Source of the DNA: Myxococcales bacterium
GTDB lineage: Bacteria > Myxococcota_A > Polyangia > Nannocystales > Nannocystaceae
NCBI GenBank assembly: GCA_020633315.1
Contig: JACKDV010000006.1
Span: forward strand, 1-64,000
Length of the DNA: 64,000 nt
Direction of reading: 5' to 3'
Shown piece after piece: positions 15,796 through 24,134 of this stretch. The notes beneath the pieces are model-generated. The model worked only from the letters and a program-made list of their open reading frames with translations. It did not search any database and was not told the DNA's origin. The position numbers were made by a program, and so were the translations under genes. Position 1 is the first letter of the stretch, and the number at the start of each line of letters is the position of its first letter.

Positions 15796-17546
15796 TGTGC
15801 GGGATCGCGGGCATCGTGCGCTTCGATCGACCCGCCGCAGCCAGCCGCGAGCCCGTGCTCCGCATGCAGCGGGCCCTCGCCCACCGCGGCCCCGACGGAG
15901 CCGGCGTGATGGAGGGCTCGAGCTGCGTGCTGGCCCACACCCGCCTGGCCATGCTCGACCCCGAGGACGGAGCCCAGCCCATGCGCAGCGCGGACGGGCG
16001 CCTGACCCTGGTCTACAACGGCGAGCTCTACGACGACCCCGAGCTGCGGGCCGAGCTCGGCGGCCCCTGGCGCACGCGCAGCGACGCCGAGACCGTGCTC
16101 GCGGCCTGGCAGCGCTGGGGCGTGGGCGCGATCGATCGCCTCGACGGCATGTTCGCCTTCTTCGTGTGGGACGAGCGGCAGCGGGCGGGCTTCGCCGTGC
16201 GCGACCCGCTGGGGGTCAAGCCGCTGCTCTTTCGCCGCGACCACGGCTTCGCCTTCGCCTCGGAGGCCAAGGCCCTGCTCACCCTCGACCCGGGACCGGT
16301 CCACGCCGACCTCGACGCGGTGCTCGAGCTGCTGGTGGCCCCCGCCTTCAGCGGCGTGGAGCGCAGCATGTTCCAGGGCATCGAGCCGCTGCCCCCCGGG
16401 CACTGGCTGCGGGTGGACGAGCACGGCGTGGAGCTGCGCCCGCACTGGCGCTGGACGCCGCGCCCCGACCCCGCGGTGGGCCCCGAGGAGCTGCGCGAGG
16501 CCCTGCTCCACGCGATCGATCGCTGCACCGTGGCCGACGCTCCGCTCGGGGTGTTCAGCAGCGGAGGGCTCGACTCCACCCTCGTCGCGGCCCGGGCCCG
16601 ACGCCGCCTGTCGCCGCTGCCCGCCCTCACCATCACCTTCGACGGGCAGGAGCGATGGGAGGGCCGCTCGGCGATCGTGATCTCCGACGACACCCCCTTC
16701 GCCCACCTCGCCGCGACCGAGCTCGACCTGCACGAGCGGCTCGTCCCCTTCGATCGCACGCGGATCGACCACTGGCTCGACGCGGTGGCGGTGACCGACG
16801 ATGCCCTGCCCGCCTGGGAGCAGGAGCTGTCGCAGCACGCCCTGGCCCAGGCCGCGGCGGCGCAGGGGCTCAAGGGCATCCTCGTGGGCGACGCGGCCGA
16901 CGAGACCCACTATGGCTATCACTTCCTGCTCGACGCGGTGGCCACCCAGGGCCCGCGGCGGATCATCGAGCGCCTGGGCGCGGTGCCGGTGCGGGCCGAG
17001 CTCGACCCCGATCCGATCGCTCGCCTCGACCGTCGCCTGCGCGAGCGAGCCGAGGCCGCGGGCGCGAGCTTCGACGACCCTGCCCAGCGCGTGGCCGCGA
17101 CCACCCAGCTCGTGGTGAGCCGCTGGCTGCCGCGCCTGCTCCACAACGGCGACCTGCACTGCATGGCCTTCGGCGTGGAGCCGCGGGTGCCCTTCGCCGG
17201 ACGCCGGGTGCTCGAGCTGGCCCAGGCCATCGCGCCCGCGCGGGCCCTCGCCGGCGGGGTGGAGAAGTCGGTGCTGCGCGAGGCGGCGCGCGGCCTGGTG
17301 CCCGATGCGATCCGCCGCCGTCGCAAGTCGGCCCTGCCCAAGGACCAGGCGCTGGGCCAGGCCTACCTCGCCCGGCTGCAGCGGGTGCGGGCCGAGCCCC
17401 ATCCCTTGGTGCGCACGCTGGTCGACCTGTTGCGCCTCGACACCGAGCTGCGCACCCACGGGCTCGACGAGCGCCGCCGGGCCGCGGTGTTCCGCGTGCT
17501 GTGCCTGCAGCGCTGGGCCGAGGCCTACGAGGTGGCCGCCCCATGA
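15795..17546 (+). CDS. Glutamine-hydrolysing asparagine synthase family protein
   Basis: A 583-residue AsnB-type amidotransferase. The N-terminal Ntn glutaminase starts with the required Cys2 (MCGIAGI) and has AHRGPDG, NGELYDD and SDAETVL, the usual glutamine-site motifs. The synthetase domain has an intact pyrophosphate loop (FSSGGLDSTL, about residue 255) and VGDAADETHYGY at the second site, where housekeeping AsnB has GDGADELFGGY. That change and the operon context suggest amidation of a special substrate and not routine asparagine synthesis (inference). The start overlaps the previous stop by one base and the stop overlaps the glycosyltransferase start (ATGA). Confidence 0.88.
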   Translation: MCGIAGIVRFDRPAAASREPVLRMQRALAHRGPDGAGVMEGSSCVLAHTRLAMLDPEDGAQPMRSADGRLTLVYNGELYDDPELRAELGGPWRTRSDAETVLAAWQRWGVGAIDRLDGMFAFFVWDERQRAGFAVRDPLGVKPLLFRRDHGFAFASEAKALLTLDPGPVHADLDAVLELLVAPAFSGVERSMFQGIEPLPPGHWLRVDEHGVELRPHWRWTPRPDPAVGPEELREALLHAIDRCTVADAPLGVFSSGGLDSTLVAARARRRLSPLPALTITFDGQERWEGRSAIVISDDTPFAHLAATELDLHERLVPFDRTRIDHWLDAVAVTDDALPAWEQELSQHALAQAAAAQGLKGILVGDAADETHYGYHFLLDAVATQGPRRIIERLGAVPVRAELDPDPIARLDRRLRERAEAAGASFDDPAQRVAATTQLVVSRWLPRLLHNGDLHCMAFGVEPRVPFAGRRVLELAQAIAPARALAGGVEKSVLREAARGLVPDAIRRRRKSALPKDQALGQAYLARLQRVRAEPHPLVRTLVDLLRLDTELRTHGLDERRRAAVFRVLCLQRWAEAYEVAAP

Positions 17547-18748
17547 CCCCGCCGCGCGCCCTGGTGCTCACCCTGCCCGAGCGCGGCCACCTGCACCCCC
17601 TGCTCGGCCCGGCCGCCGCGCTCGAGCGCAGCGGCCTGCAGGTCACGTGGAGCACCAGCGCCGACGTCCGCGGGCTGCTCGCGGAGCTCGGGGTGACGCG
17701 CGTGCGCCTGCCCGCAGGAGTGGGCGCGCCCCCGGCCGCGCTGCGTGGGCGAGCCCTGAGCGAGACCATCGCCGATCCCCAGGCCCTGCGCGGGTGGATC
17801 CGGGCGCTGCTCGTCGACGCCCCGCGCCCCCTCGTCGAGCCCTTCCGCGCGCTGATCCGCGAGCTGCGGCCCGCCGTGGTGGCGATCGATCCCATGGTCT
17901 ACGCGGGCGCCATCGCGGCCGAGCTCGAGGGCGTGCCGTGGGTGGGCTGGTCCACCTCGCTCAACCCGGTGGTGCCCCCCGGCCTCCGCAGCGAGCTGCT
18001 GAGCACCGTGACCGCCCTCGATCCCGAGCGCCACCGGCTGCTCGAGGCGTACGGCCTGCGGGCGCGCTTCCGGGTGAGCGACGTGCTCTCGCCGTGGGGC
18101 ACTGCCGTGTTCACCACCGAGGCGCTGGTGGGGCCGGCCGACGATCCCACCGTGCACCTGGTGGGCCCCTCGCGTCGACCGCTCGGCGGCGGTCCGCTCC
18201 CGGTGCTGCCACCCCCCGGCGAGCCGCTGGTGTATGCGAGCTTCGGCAGCCAGGCCTGGCACCAGCCGCGGCGCTTCGAGAAGCTGATCGAGGCCGCCCG
18301 CGGGCTGGGCATCGCGCTCGTCGCCGCCATGGGCGAGCTCGCCGAGGGCTTCCGCGCCCGCGGCCTGCCCCCCGGGATCCAGTGCGAGCCCTTCGTGGAC
18401 CAGCCCGCGGTGCTCGAGCGGGCCGACCTCGTCGTCACCCACGGCGGCGCCAACTCGGTGATGGAGGCGCTCACGGCCGGGGTGCCCCTGCTCGTCTCGC
18501 CGCTGTGCAACGATCAGCCCCACGACCTCGCCTTCATCGAGCGCAGCGGGGCCGGTCGAGGCATCGACCTCGATGTCGCCTCCGTCGACGAGATCCGAGG
18601 GGCCCTGCGAGAGCTGCTCGCCGACGGCCCCGAGCGCGCCGCCGCGGCCCGCATCGCCGCGAGCTACCGGGCCCACGACGGAGCCGAGGGGGCCGCCGCC
18701 CTCGCGAGGTCGGCCATCGGGACCTCCCGCGGGAGCACGGCCCCATGA
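17543..18748 (+). CDS. UGT/MGT-type glycosyltransferase (GT1)
   Basis: A 401-residue GT-B glycosyltransferase of the family that decorates macrolides, glycopeptides and similar small molecules. The N-terminal acceptor domain opens with LTLPERGHLHPLLG, including the GHxxP-type His expected to act as the base. The C-terminal donor domain has VYASFGSQAW, QPAVLERADLVVTHGGANS (the HGG phosphate-binding signature) and GVPLLVSPLCNDQPHDL. No signal peptide or membrane segment is seen. It is coupled by ATGA overlaps on both sides within the operon. The acceptor is probably the product of the AsnB-like enzymes or a shared scaffold; the sugar donor is unknown. Confidence 0.88.
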   Translation: MTPPRALVLTLPERGHLHPLLGPAAALERSGLQVTWSTSADVRGLLAELGVTRVRLPAGVGAPPAALRGRALSETIADPQALRGWIRALLVDAPRPLVEPFRALIRELRPAVVAIDPMVYAGAIAAELEGVPWVGWSTSLNPVVPPGLRSELLSTVTALDPERHRLLEAYGLRARFRVSDVLSPWGTAVFTTEALVGPADDPTVHLVGPSRRPLGGGPLPVLPPPGEPLVYASFGSQAWHQPRRFEKLIEAARGLGIALVAAMGELAEGFRARGLPPGIQCEPFVDQPAVLERADLVVTHGGANSVMEALTAGVPLLVSPLCNDQPHDLAFIERSGAGRGIDLDVASVDEIRGALRELLADGPERAAAARIAASYRAHDGAEGAAALARSAIGTSRGSTAP

Positions 18749-19488
18749 GCCGCGACCACGTCACCACCCTCGAGCTGTGGGACGCCGAGGTCGACGGCCA
18801 CCCGCTCCAAGCCTGGCGCCACCACCCTTCCTTCCCCGAGCGCCTCGCCGCCGTGGTCCACCCGCTCGCCACCTCGCCGGGCCCACGCCCCGCGATCGCC
18901 TCGGTGGTGCTCGCCGGGGGCGGGGCCTCGCCCTCGCAGGTGACGGCCCTGCGTCGGGTCGGCCTGTTCGCGCGGATCGTGGGCGACCCCGTGATGGCGG
19001 CCGCCCGCGCGGGCCTGCGGCACGGCCCCACGCCCGTCGACCTGTGCGCCGACCTGGGCCAGACCTCGATCAAGCTCCACAATGGTCGACGAAGCTGGCG
19101 GATCGATCGCGATCCCGCCCGCGCCCCCTTCCGCGACGCCGTCTCGCCCTCGCGCTGGTCCGACGCCCGCGAGCACACCCTGCGCTTCATCGCCGAGGCC
19201 CTGCGGCTCACCCCCGCGCCGCGACGGCTGCGGCTGGGCCTGCCCTGCGAGATCTCCCGCGCCCGCCCCACCCGCTGCACCTACTGCTGGGACGACCCCG
19301 ACCCGAGCTGGCGCCCCGAGCTCGCCGCCGCGCTCGGGCTGGAGCCCGAGGCCCTGCGGCTGCACAACGACGCCGAGCTCGCGGCCTGGGCCGTCGCCCG
19401 CGAGCCCGCGCTCGACCGCCGTCGCCCCGTCCTGGTGCTCACGATCGGCTACGGCGTGGGCGCGGCGATCCTGGAGCCCCCCTCATGA
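18745..19488 (+). CDS. Half-length ROK-like sugar-kinase-fold protein
   Basis: A 247-residue protein. A sugar-kinase/actin-type phosphate loop is seen at about residues 97-112 (CADLGQTSIKL), followed by LRLGLPCEIS where ROK kinases have the catalytic GxPGxxD, then LHNDAELAAW for the ROK NDANAA motif and LTIGYGVGAAIL for GTGIGAGI. The protein then stops. The zinc motif and C-terminal lobe of ROK proteins, about 170 residues, are absent, and the catalytic Asp is not evident. An N-terminal extension of about 95 residues has no clear family. It may be a sugar-binding or regulatory half-kinase. It overlaps both neighbours by 4 bp, so it is kept in frame in the operon. Confidence 0.6.
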   Translation: MSRDHVTTLELWDAEVDGHPLQAWRHHPSFPERLAAVVHPLATSPGPRPAIASVVLAGGGASPSQVTALRRVGLFARIVGDPVMAAARAGLRHGPTPVDLCADLGQTSIKLHNGRRSWRIDRDPARAPFRDAVSPSRWSDAREHTLRFIAEALRLTPAPRRLRLGLPCEISRARPTRCTYCWDDPDPSWRPELAAALGLEPEALRLHNDAELAAWAVAREPALDRRRPVLVLTIGYGVGAAILEPPS

Positions 19489-20351
19489 CCACCGTCTATG
19501 TCTCGCCCCACCTCGACGACGCCGCCTTCTCCTGCGCCGCGGGGATCGTCTCGCGCCGCGCCGCCGGCCAGCGGGTGGTGGTGATCACCGTCTTCAGCGA
19601 GGGCGAGCCCGCCCGCGAGGTGGAGGACCGGCAGGCCCTCGCGCGGGTGGGCGCCGAGGCGATCCACCTGGGCCTGCCCGATTCCCCGCTGCGCCTCGGC
19701 ATCGCGCCCACCTTTCGCGACCTCATGCTCGACCAGCCCCTGCGCCCCGAGACCATCGAGGCGGTGGCCGCCGGCCTGCGCCCCCACCTCGCCCAGCTCG
19801 GCCCCGCCGAGATCTGGTGGCCGCTGGGCATCGGCGGTCACATCGATCATCGCAGCGTCTTCGCGGCCTCGCGTCGGCTGCCCGGCTCGCCCCGCTACTA
19901 CGAGGACCGCCCCTACGCCTTCGTCCCCGCCTTCGTCGCCCTGCGCCACCTCGAGCTGCGGGGCGGACACCTGCACGCGCCGCCCACCATCGACGAGCTG
20001 AGCGCCCAGATCGACGCCGGTGGCTGCGCGGCCTTCTTCACCCCCGAGGAGCGAGCCGGCTGCGTCGCCACCCTGCACCAGCGCCTGGCCCAGGCCCGAC
20101 CCGCGCGTGGGCACTCGCTGCGCGCCATCCCCCACCGCCACCCGGGGCACGGCCCGGCCGCGCTGGCGCTGGTGCAGGCCTATCCCAGCCAGCTCGGCTG
20201 GCTGATGAGCGGGATCTCGGCCGAGGCGCTGTGGCGACGCTGGGCCTTCGACGCCGACGGCGAGCCCTTCGAGCGCGAGCTCGCGATCCGTGGCGACATC
20301 GATGACGCGCCGGGGGTCGGAGGATATGGTTCACCCAGAGACACGGCGTGA
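19485..20351 (+). CDS. PIG-L/LmbE family deacetylase
   Basis: A 288-residue metal-dependent N-deacetylase of the LmbE/MshB/BshB family. The zinc-binding start motif is at residues 7-12 (SPHLDDA, for xHPDDE), and the third ligand region is GGHIDHRSV (about residue 120). A strong hydrophobic strand VVVITVFSEG follows the first helix as in the family. These enzymes remove acetyl groups from GlcNAc-type sugars in mycothiol, bacillithiol and aminoglycoside or glycopeptide pathways. With a GT1 enzyme two genes upstream, transfer of an N-acetyl sugar followed by deacetylation is plausible. The stop overlaps the ATPase start by 4 bp (GTGA), which couples the glycoside genes to the ATPase. Confidence 0.85.
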   Translation: MTTVYVSPHLDDAAFSCAAGIVSRRAAGQRVVVITVFSEGEPAREVEDRQALARVGAEAIHLGLPDSPLRLGIAPTFRDLMLDQPLRPETIEAVAAGLRPHLAQLGPAEIWWPLGIGGHIDHRSVFAASRRLPGSPRYYEDRPYAFVPAFVALRHLELRGGHLHAPPTIDELSAQIDAGGCAAFFTPEERAGCVATLHQRLAQARPARGHSLRAIPHRHPGHGPAALALVQAYPSQLGWLMSGISAEALWRRWAFDADGEPFERELAIRGDIDDAPGVGGYGSPRDTA

Positions 20352-22249
20352 AGGCTCGAATCGAACGACTCAGCACCTCGGATGGGTACCTCCGCAACGC
20401 GGCCATCGAGCTCGCCGAGGGCCTCACCTGCATCATCGGAGCACGAGGGACCTGCAAGTCCACGGTCGTCGAGACGATCCGGTTCGCGTACGACCTCGAC
20501 CCTGCGCGCATCGAGAGCCTCATCGACGACGGGAGCCGCGCGGCACCGACCCGCCCCACCCGCGGCCTGCTGAACGAGACCCTCGCGGGAGGGACCGCCG
20601 TGTGCTCCACCCGCATCGTCGACGACCACGGAACGAGCTCGGAGCTCCGCCTCGAACGCTCGATCGCCACGACGAAGCCCCGTGCCTACCGAGACGGCAT
20701 CCTCGATCCGACCTTCTCGACGCACGATGCCCCGATCGAGATCTACTCTCAGGGCGACCTGCTGGAGATCGCGGCCAACCCGGAGCATCGGCTCCAGCTC
20801 ATCGATCGCCCCCACAGCCGAGCCATCTCCGAGATCCACACCAGGCTCCGCGATGCCCACGGCAGGATCGAGTCCCTCGGGCGCGAGATCTTCTCGCTAC
20901 GCGAGGGCATTCGTGAAGATCGCAGGGGGCTGGTGCCGTCTTCGGATCTGGAGCGCCAGCTCGAGGAGATCGTCGAGGGGCGACCGATGCTCGATCCCCG
21001 CCTCGAGCAAGAGCGCGACGAGTACGAGCAACGACGACGCCTGCTCGCCCGCGCCCGCGGCTGCTGCGACTCGCTGTCCCTGCTGTTCCCGTCGCGACTC
21101 CCCGACGGTCCCCGGGACGAGGTGCTGCTCGAGCTCATCGACGCGCTCCGTGCCGCGGGCATGCCCCCAGCCGCCGAGCTCGCCGAGCTCCTGCGCCGGC
21201 TCTCCGATGCGGCGGTGCTGCTGGAGCGGCGCCTCGCGGAGTCTCGAGCGCTCGCGGACCGGGCTCGCGGCTCGCTCGAGGCGCTCGACCAGGCATTCGA
21301 GGAGCACGACGAACGATACCGGACGCTCCGTCGCGACCAGGAGGCCTTGTCGGCCTCGCTCGAGCACGAGGATCGGGTACGAGCCCAGATGCGGCGCATG
21401 GCCGAGCTCGCCGAGGACATCGACCGGCGCAGCACCAAGCTCGACGCCCTCATCGAGCGTCGATCCGAGGCTCGGCGGGACGCCGAGGCCTGTCTCGACG
21501 AGCTCTTCGCGCTGCGCCTGGCCGAGGTCGATGCCATCGGAGCCAACCTGGGCAGCGACATCTCGCTCGAGATCGTCCAAGGGGCGCAGTCGGGCACCTA
21601 CGTCGACAGGCTCGCCTCGCTCCTCCAGGGCACTCGGCTCAAGCGCCAGCGAGAGATCGCGTCCCGGATCGCCGACCTCATCACGCCCGCCGAGCTCGTC
21701 GACATCGTCGAGCACACCCAGACCGGCACCCTGGCCGAGCTCGCGGGGCTCGACGAGTCCCAAGCCAGCCGCATCATCAACCACTTCCTCGACAACATGC
21801 TCGAGGTCCTCGAGCTCGAGACCATCGTGTTCGAGGACCAGCTCGAGATCTCGATGAGCGTGGAGGGGCAGATGAAGCCCATCGAGCAGCTCTCGCGGGG
21901 CCAGATGGCCACCGCGCTGCTGCCGCTGATCCTGCGACCGGCCGACTTCCCGCTGGTCTTCGATCAGCCCGAGGACGACCTCGACAACCGCTTCATCTTC
22001 GACGAGCTCGTCTCGAGGATTCGAACGCTCAAGCTCGAGCGCCAGCTCGTCTTCGTCACCCACAACGCGAACATCCCCGTCCTCGGAGAGGCCGACCGTG
22101 TCGTCGTGATGAAGATGGCGAGCGCACGCCTGGCGGATCGACCGGTGGCCGGCTCGATCGACGAGATGCGCAAGCCGATCCTCGACATCCTCGAAGGGGG
22201 AGCCGCCGCGTTCGCAGAGCGACGCCGGCGCTACGAGGGGATGATCTGA
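20348..22249 (+). CDS. SMC/RloC/TrlF-like ABC-type ATPase
   Basis: A 633-residue coiled-coil ATPase. Walker A at residues 31-39 is GARGTCKST, with Cys where nearly all P-loops have Gly. Coiled-coil arms are visible at about 160-255 and 290-400. The ABC signature is LSRGQ (about 532), Walker B reads LVFDQPEDDLDN (about 548), and the H-loop is FVTHN (about 577). The QPEDxLDN form of Walker B is typical of the ATPases in TrlF, RloC and PrrC-type defence proteins. No PHP, HEPN or HNH nuclease domain is present, so any effector would be in trans. It overlaps the deacetylase stop and precedes the kinase-like gene by 13 bp. Codon use is a little less GC-extreme than upstream. Confidence 0.8.
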   Translation: MKARIERLSTSDGYLRNAAIELAEGLTCIIGARGTCKSTVVETIRFAYDLDPARIESLIDDGSRAAPTRPTRGLLNETLAGGTAVCSTRIVDDHGTSSELRLERSIATTKPRAYRDGILDPTFSTHDAPIEIYSQGDLLEIAANPEHRLQLIDRPHSRAISEIHTRLRDAHGRIESLGREIFSLREGIREDRRGLVPSSDLERQLEEIVEGRPMLDPRLEQERDEYEQRRRLLARARGCCDSLSLLFPSRLPDGPRDEVLLELIDALRAAGMPPAAELAELLRRLSDAAVLLERRLAESRALADRARGSLEALDQAFEEHDERYRTLRRDQEALSASLEHEDRVRAQMRRMAELAEDIDRRSTKLDALIERRSEARRDAEACLDELFALRLAEVDAIGANLGSDISLEIVQGAQSGTYVDRLASLLQGTRLKRQREIASRIADLITPAELVDIVEHTQTGTLAELAGLDESQASRIINHFLDNMLEVLELETIVFEDQLEISMSVEGQMKPIEQLSRGQMATALLPLILRPADFPLVFDQPEDDLDNRFIFDELVSRIRTLKLERQLVFVTHNANIPVLGEADRVVVMKMASARLADRPVAGSIDEMRKPILDILEGGAAAFAERRRRYEGMI

Positions 22250-22262
22250 GGCAGGAGCGCCG

Positions 22263-24134
22263 ATGTCGAGCCGGGACTACGGCCTTCGGTCACGAGCCGA
22301 CTTCCAGCGCTTCTGCGCCGAGCTGCGCGTGTACTCGTCGGACCTCGACGGCATGGTCGAGGCCCTCCACGCCCTCGTGGCCTCGTCCCTCCCCCTGCGA
22401 GACCGCACGCGCTTCGCCCGGCTCATCGCCCGCGCCCTGGCCGAGGCGTTCCCCGCCGAGATCAGCGCGATCACCTCGGTGCCCTGGCCCCCCGAGATCG
22501 CGATGGCCCTCAAGCGCCACGATCCGACCGCGGAGGGACCTCTCTCCACGCGACCGGCTCCCTCGGGTGGAGCACCGAGCCCATGGCACCTCGAGATCGA
22601 CGTCGACCCCGGGGGGCTCACCGTCGTGTTCATGGGCGACGACGACGAGCACCGATTCGTGATGGAGCGGGTCGGAGCGGAGCTCGGCTTCCACACGCTC
22701 CGCGTCACCTCGCTGCAGGGGCTCGACGACGCCGTGGAGCGTGAGACCGTCGTGGGGCTCGTGGTGGGGGCGAGCTGGTGGTCGGCCGGCGGACCAACGG
22801 GCCCCTCGCCCCGACGCCGGCTCGAGCGACTGCTGTGCTGCTCGAACCTCTACTGGCTCAAGCTCGTCCGGAGCCCGACCTGGGCGTCGGCAGAGGATGG
22901 GCTGTTCGAGCTCTATCGCGAGCTGTACTTCCGCGAGCCCACCCGCGTGGCCGTGGCCGACCAGCCCATGCTCGTCAGTCTCGACCTGGGCGGGCTGTCC
23001 TCGGTGATTCGAGACATCACCTACGCGGAGCGACGGATCCGCTACGAGTTCCAGCCCAGCAACGCGCAAGACGGGCTCATTCGGGCGGTGGCCTCGCGAT
23101 ACCTCGCCGAGAAGTACCCTCCCATCCACGCTCACTACCAGCAGCTCCACGCGCGGGCGCTGGCCAATCGCGGAGGGGACGGCGTAGTGACCTTGATCTC
23201 GGTGGAGGGCACGGGCGTGTCCTTCGTCCTCAAGGTGTCGCCCCAAGACGACGCGCGCGGAGAAGCGCTTCGATTCCGGACCTTCGCCCACGGCGCGGCC
23301 TTCCACATGGACTTCTACTGCCACGGAAGGCTGGGGGCGCTGGCGTTCGCCCCCATCGAGACCCAGCTCGGAGACGCCCGCTCGCTCGAAGACCTGCTCG
23401 ACGACCCGGCGCTCGACGTGGTCGAGGACGACGGCTCGACCGTGCCCCACCGCGCGGCGATGGACTCGGCCATCACCGCGCTGGAGCACTTCTCGAGGCA
23501 GGCTCGCGCGGGGGACCTGGCGATCTTCTGCACCATCGAGTGGGACACCACCCCAGCCACGCTCCATCGCCTCGGCCCGATCATGGTGGCGGGGGAACGA
23601 GTCGACCTGCAGTGGCTCTACCAAGCCGGGATCGAGATCCTCGATCGCTGCTCGCGAGGCTCGATCTGCCACGGCGATGCCCATCCCGGCAACATACTCT
23701 TCAGCGCCACGCAGGCCGCGATCCTCATCGACTACGAGTGTGCGGGCCTGGGCCCCCCCGGATACGACCCGAGCTCGCTGTGGGTCTTCGCCATGGCGAC
23801 CCACTTCGTCGCAATCGACGACGAGTCGTCGCTCACGGCCATGCTGCGCGAGCTCCTCACCGGAGCCTCGTTCACCGATCTGTGCCGATCATGGCCGAGC
23901 ACCATGCGACCATCGAGGAACCGCGACCTCGTCTACCTCGCCCATCGAGCGATCGGCTCGGCCCTGTCGGCGATGGAAGAGCACGGCCTCACCCGCGAGG
24001 ACGCCTACGGCATCATGGCGGTCATTCTCGGCCGCGAGCTGCTCAACCCGAGCCTCCAGCAGCTCGTCATTCGCTGTGCCCTGGCCGCTATCCAGTCGCT
24101 CCTGAAACCGAAGACCGAGCCTGCATGCCAATAG
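22263..24134 (+). CDS. Receiver-like plus APH-like kinase-domain protein
   Basis: A 623-residue protein, last gene of the operon. Residues 1-70 form a small helical region. About 115-230 alternates strands and helices like a receiver or flavodoxin fold (LTVVFMGDDDE, VVGLVVGASWW) but without the phospho-acceptor Asp. Residues 250-600 look like an aminoglycoside-phosphotransferase kinase: VSFVLKVSP as the Lys strand, ICHGDAHPGNILF as catalytic loop (about 470) and LIDYECAGLGPPGYD where kinases have the metal-binding Asp. Helical adaptor + receiver-like + kinase-like layouts are described for NTP-dependent 'ternary' conflict systems; I cannot confirm that match. Its 3' end overlaps the convergent NUDIX gene by 47 bp. 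Confidence 0.65.
   Translation: MSSRDYGLRSRADFQRFCAELRVYSSDLDGMVEALHALVASSLPLRDRTRFARLIARALAEAFPAEISAITSVPWPPEIAMALKRHDPTAEGPLSTRPAPSGGAPSPWHLEIDVDPGGLTVVFMGDDDEHRFVMERVGAELGFHTLRVTSLQGLDDAVERETVVGLVVGASWWSAGGPTGPSPRRRLERLLCCSNLYWLKLVRSPTWASAEDGLFELYRELYFREPTRVAVADQPMLVSLDLGGLSSVIRDITYAERRIRYEFQPSNAQDGLIRAVASRYLAEKYPPIHAHYQQLHARALANRGGDGVVTLISVEGTGVSFVLKVSPQDDARGEALRFRTFAHGAAFHMDFYCHGRLGALAFAPIETQLGDARSLEDLLDDPALDVVEDDGSTVPHRAAMDSAITALEHFSRQARAGDLAIFCTIEWDTTPATLHRLGPIMVAGERVDLQWLYQAGIEILDRCSRGSICHGDAHPGNILFSATQAAILIDYECAGLGPPGYDPSSLWVFAMATHFVAIDDESSLTAMLRELLTGASFTDLCRSWPSTMRPSRNRDLVYLAHRAIGSALSAMEEHGLTREDAYGIMAVILGRELLNPSLQQLVIRCALAAIQSLLKPKTEPACQ

Noticed and set aside
14751..17459. Long reading frames on both strands over the AsnB-like genes
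   Set aside because: They are Arg/Ala/Gly- or Gln/His-rich mirror frames typical of GC-rich DNA and lack domains; the plus-strand AsnB frames carry clear motifs.
15795..17546. Lasso-peptide cyclase or beta-lactam synthetase assignment for the AsnB homologue
   Set aside because: An intact Ntn Cys2 and the lack of a precursor peptide, RRE or protease gene nearby make these less likely than a glutamine-dependent amidotransferase.
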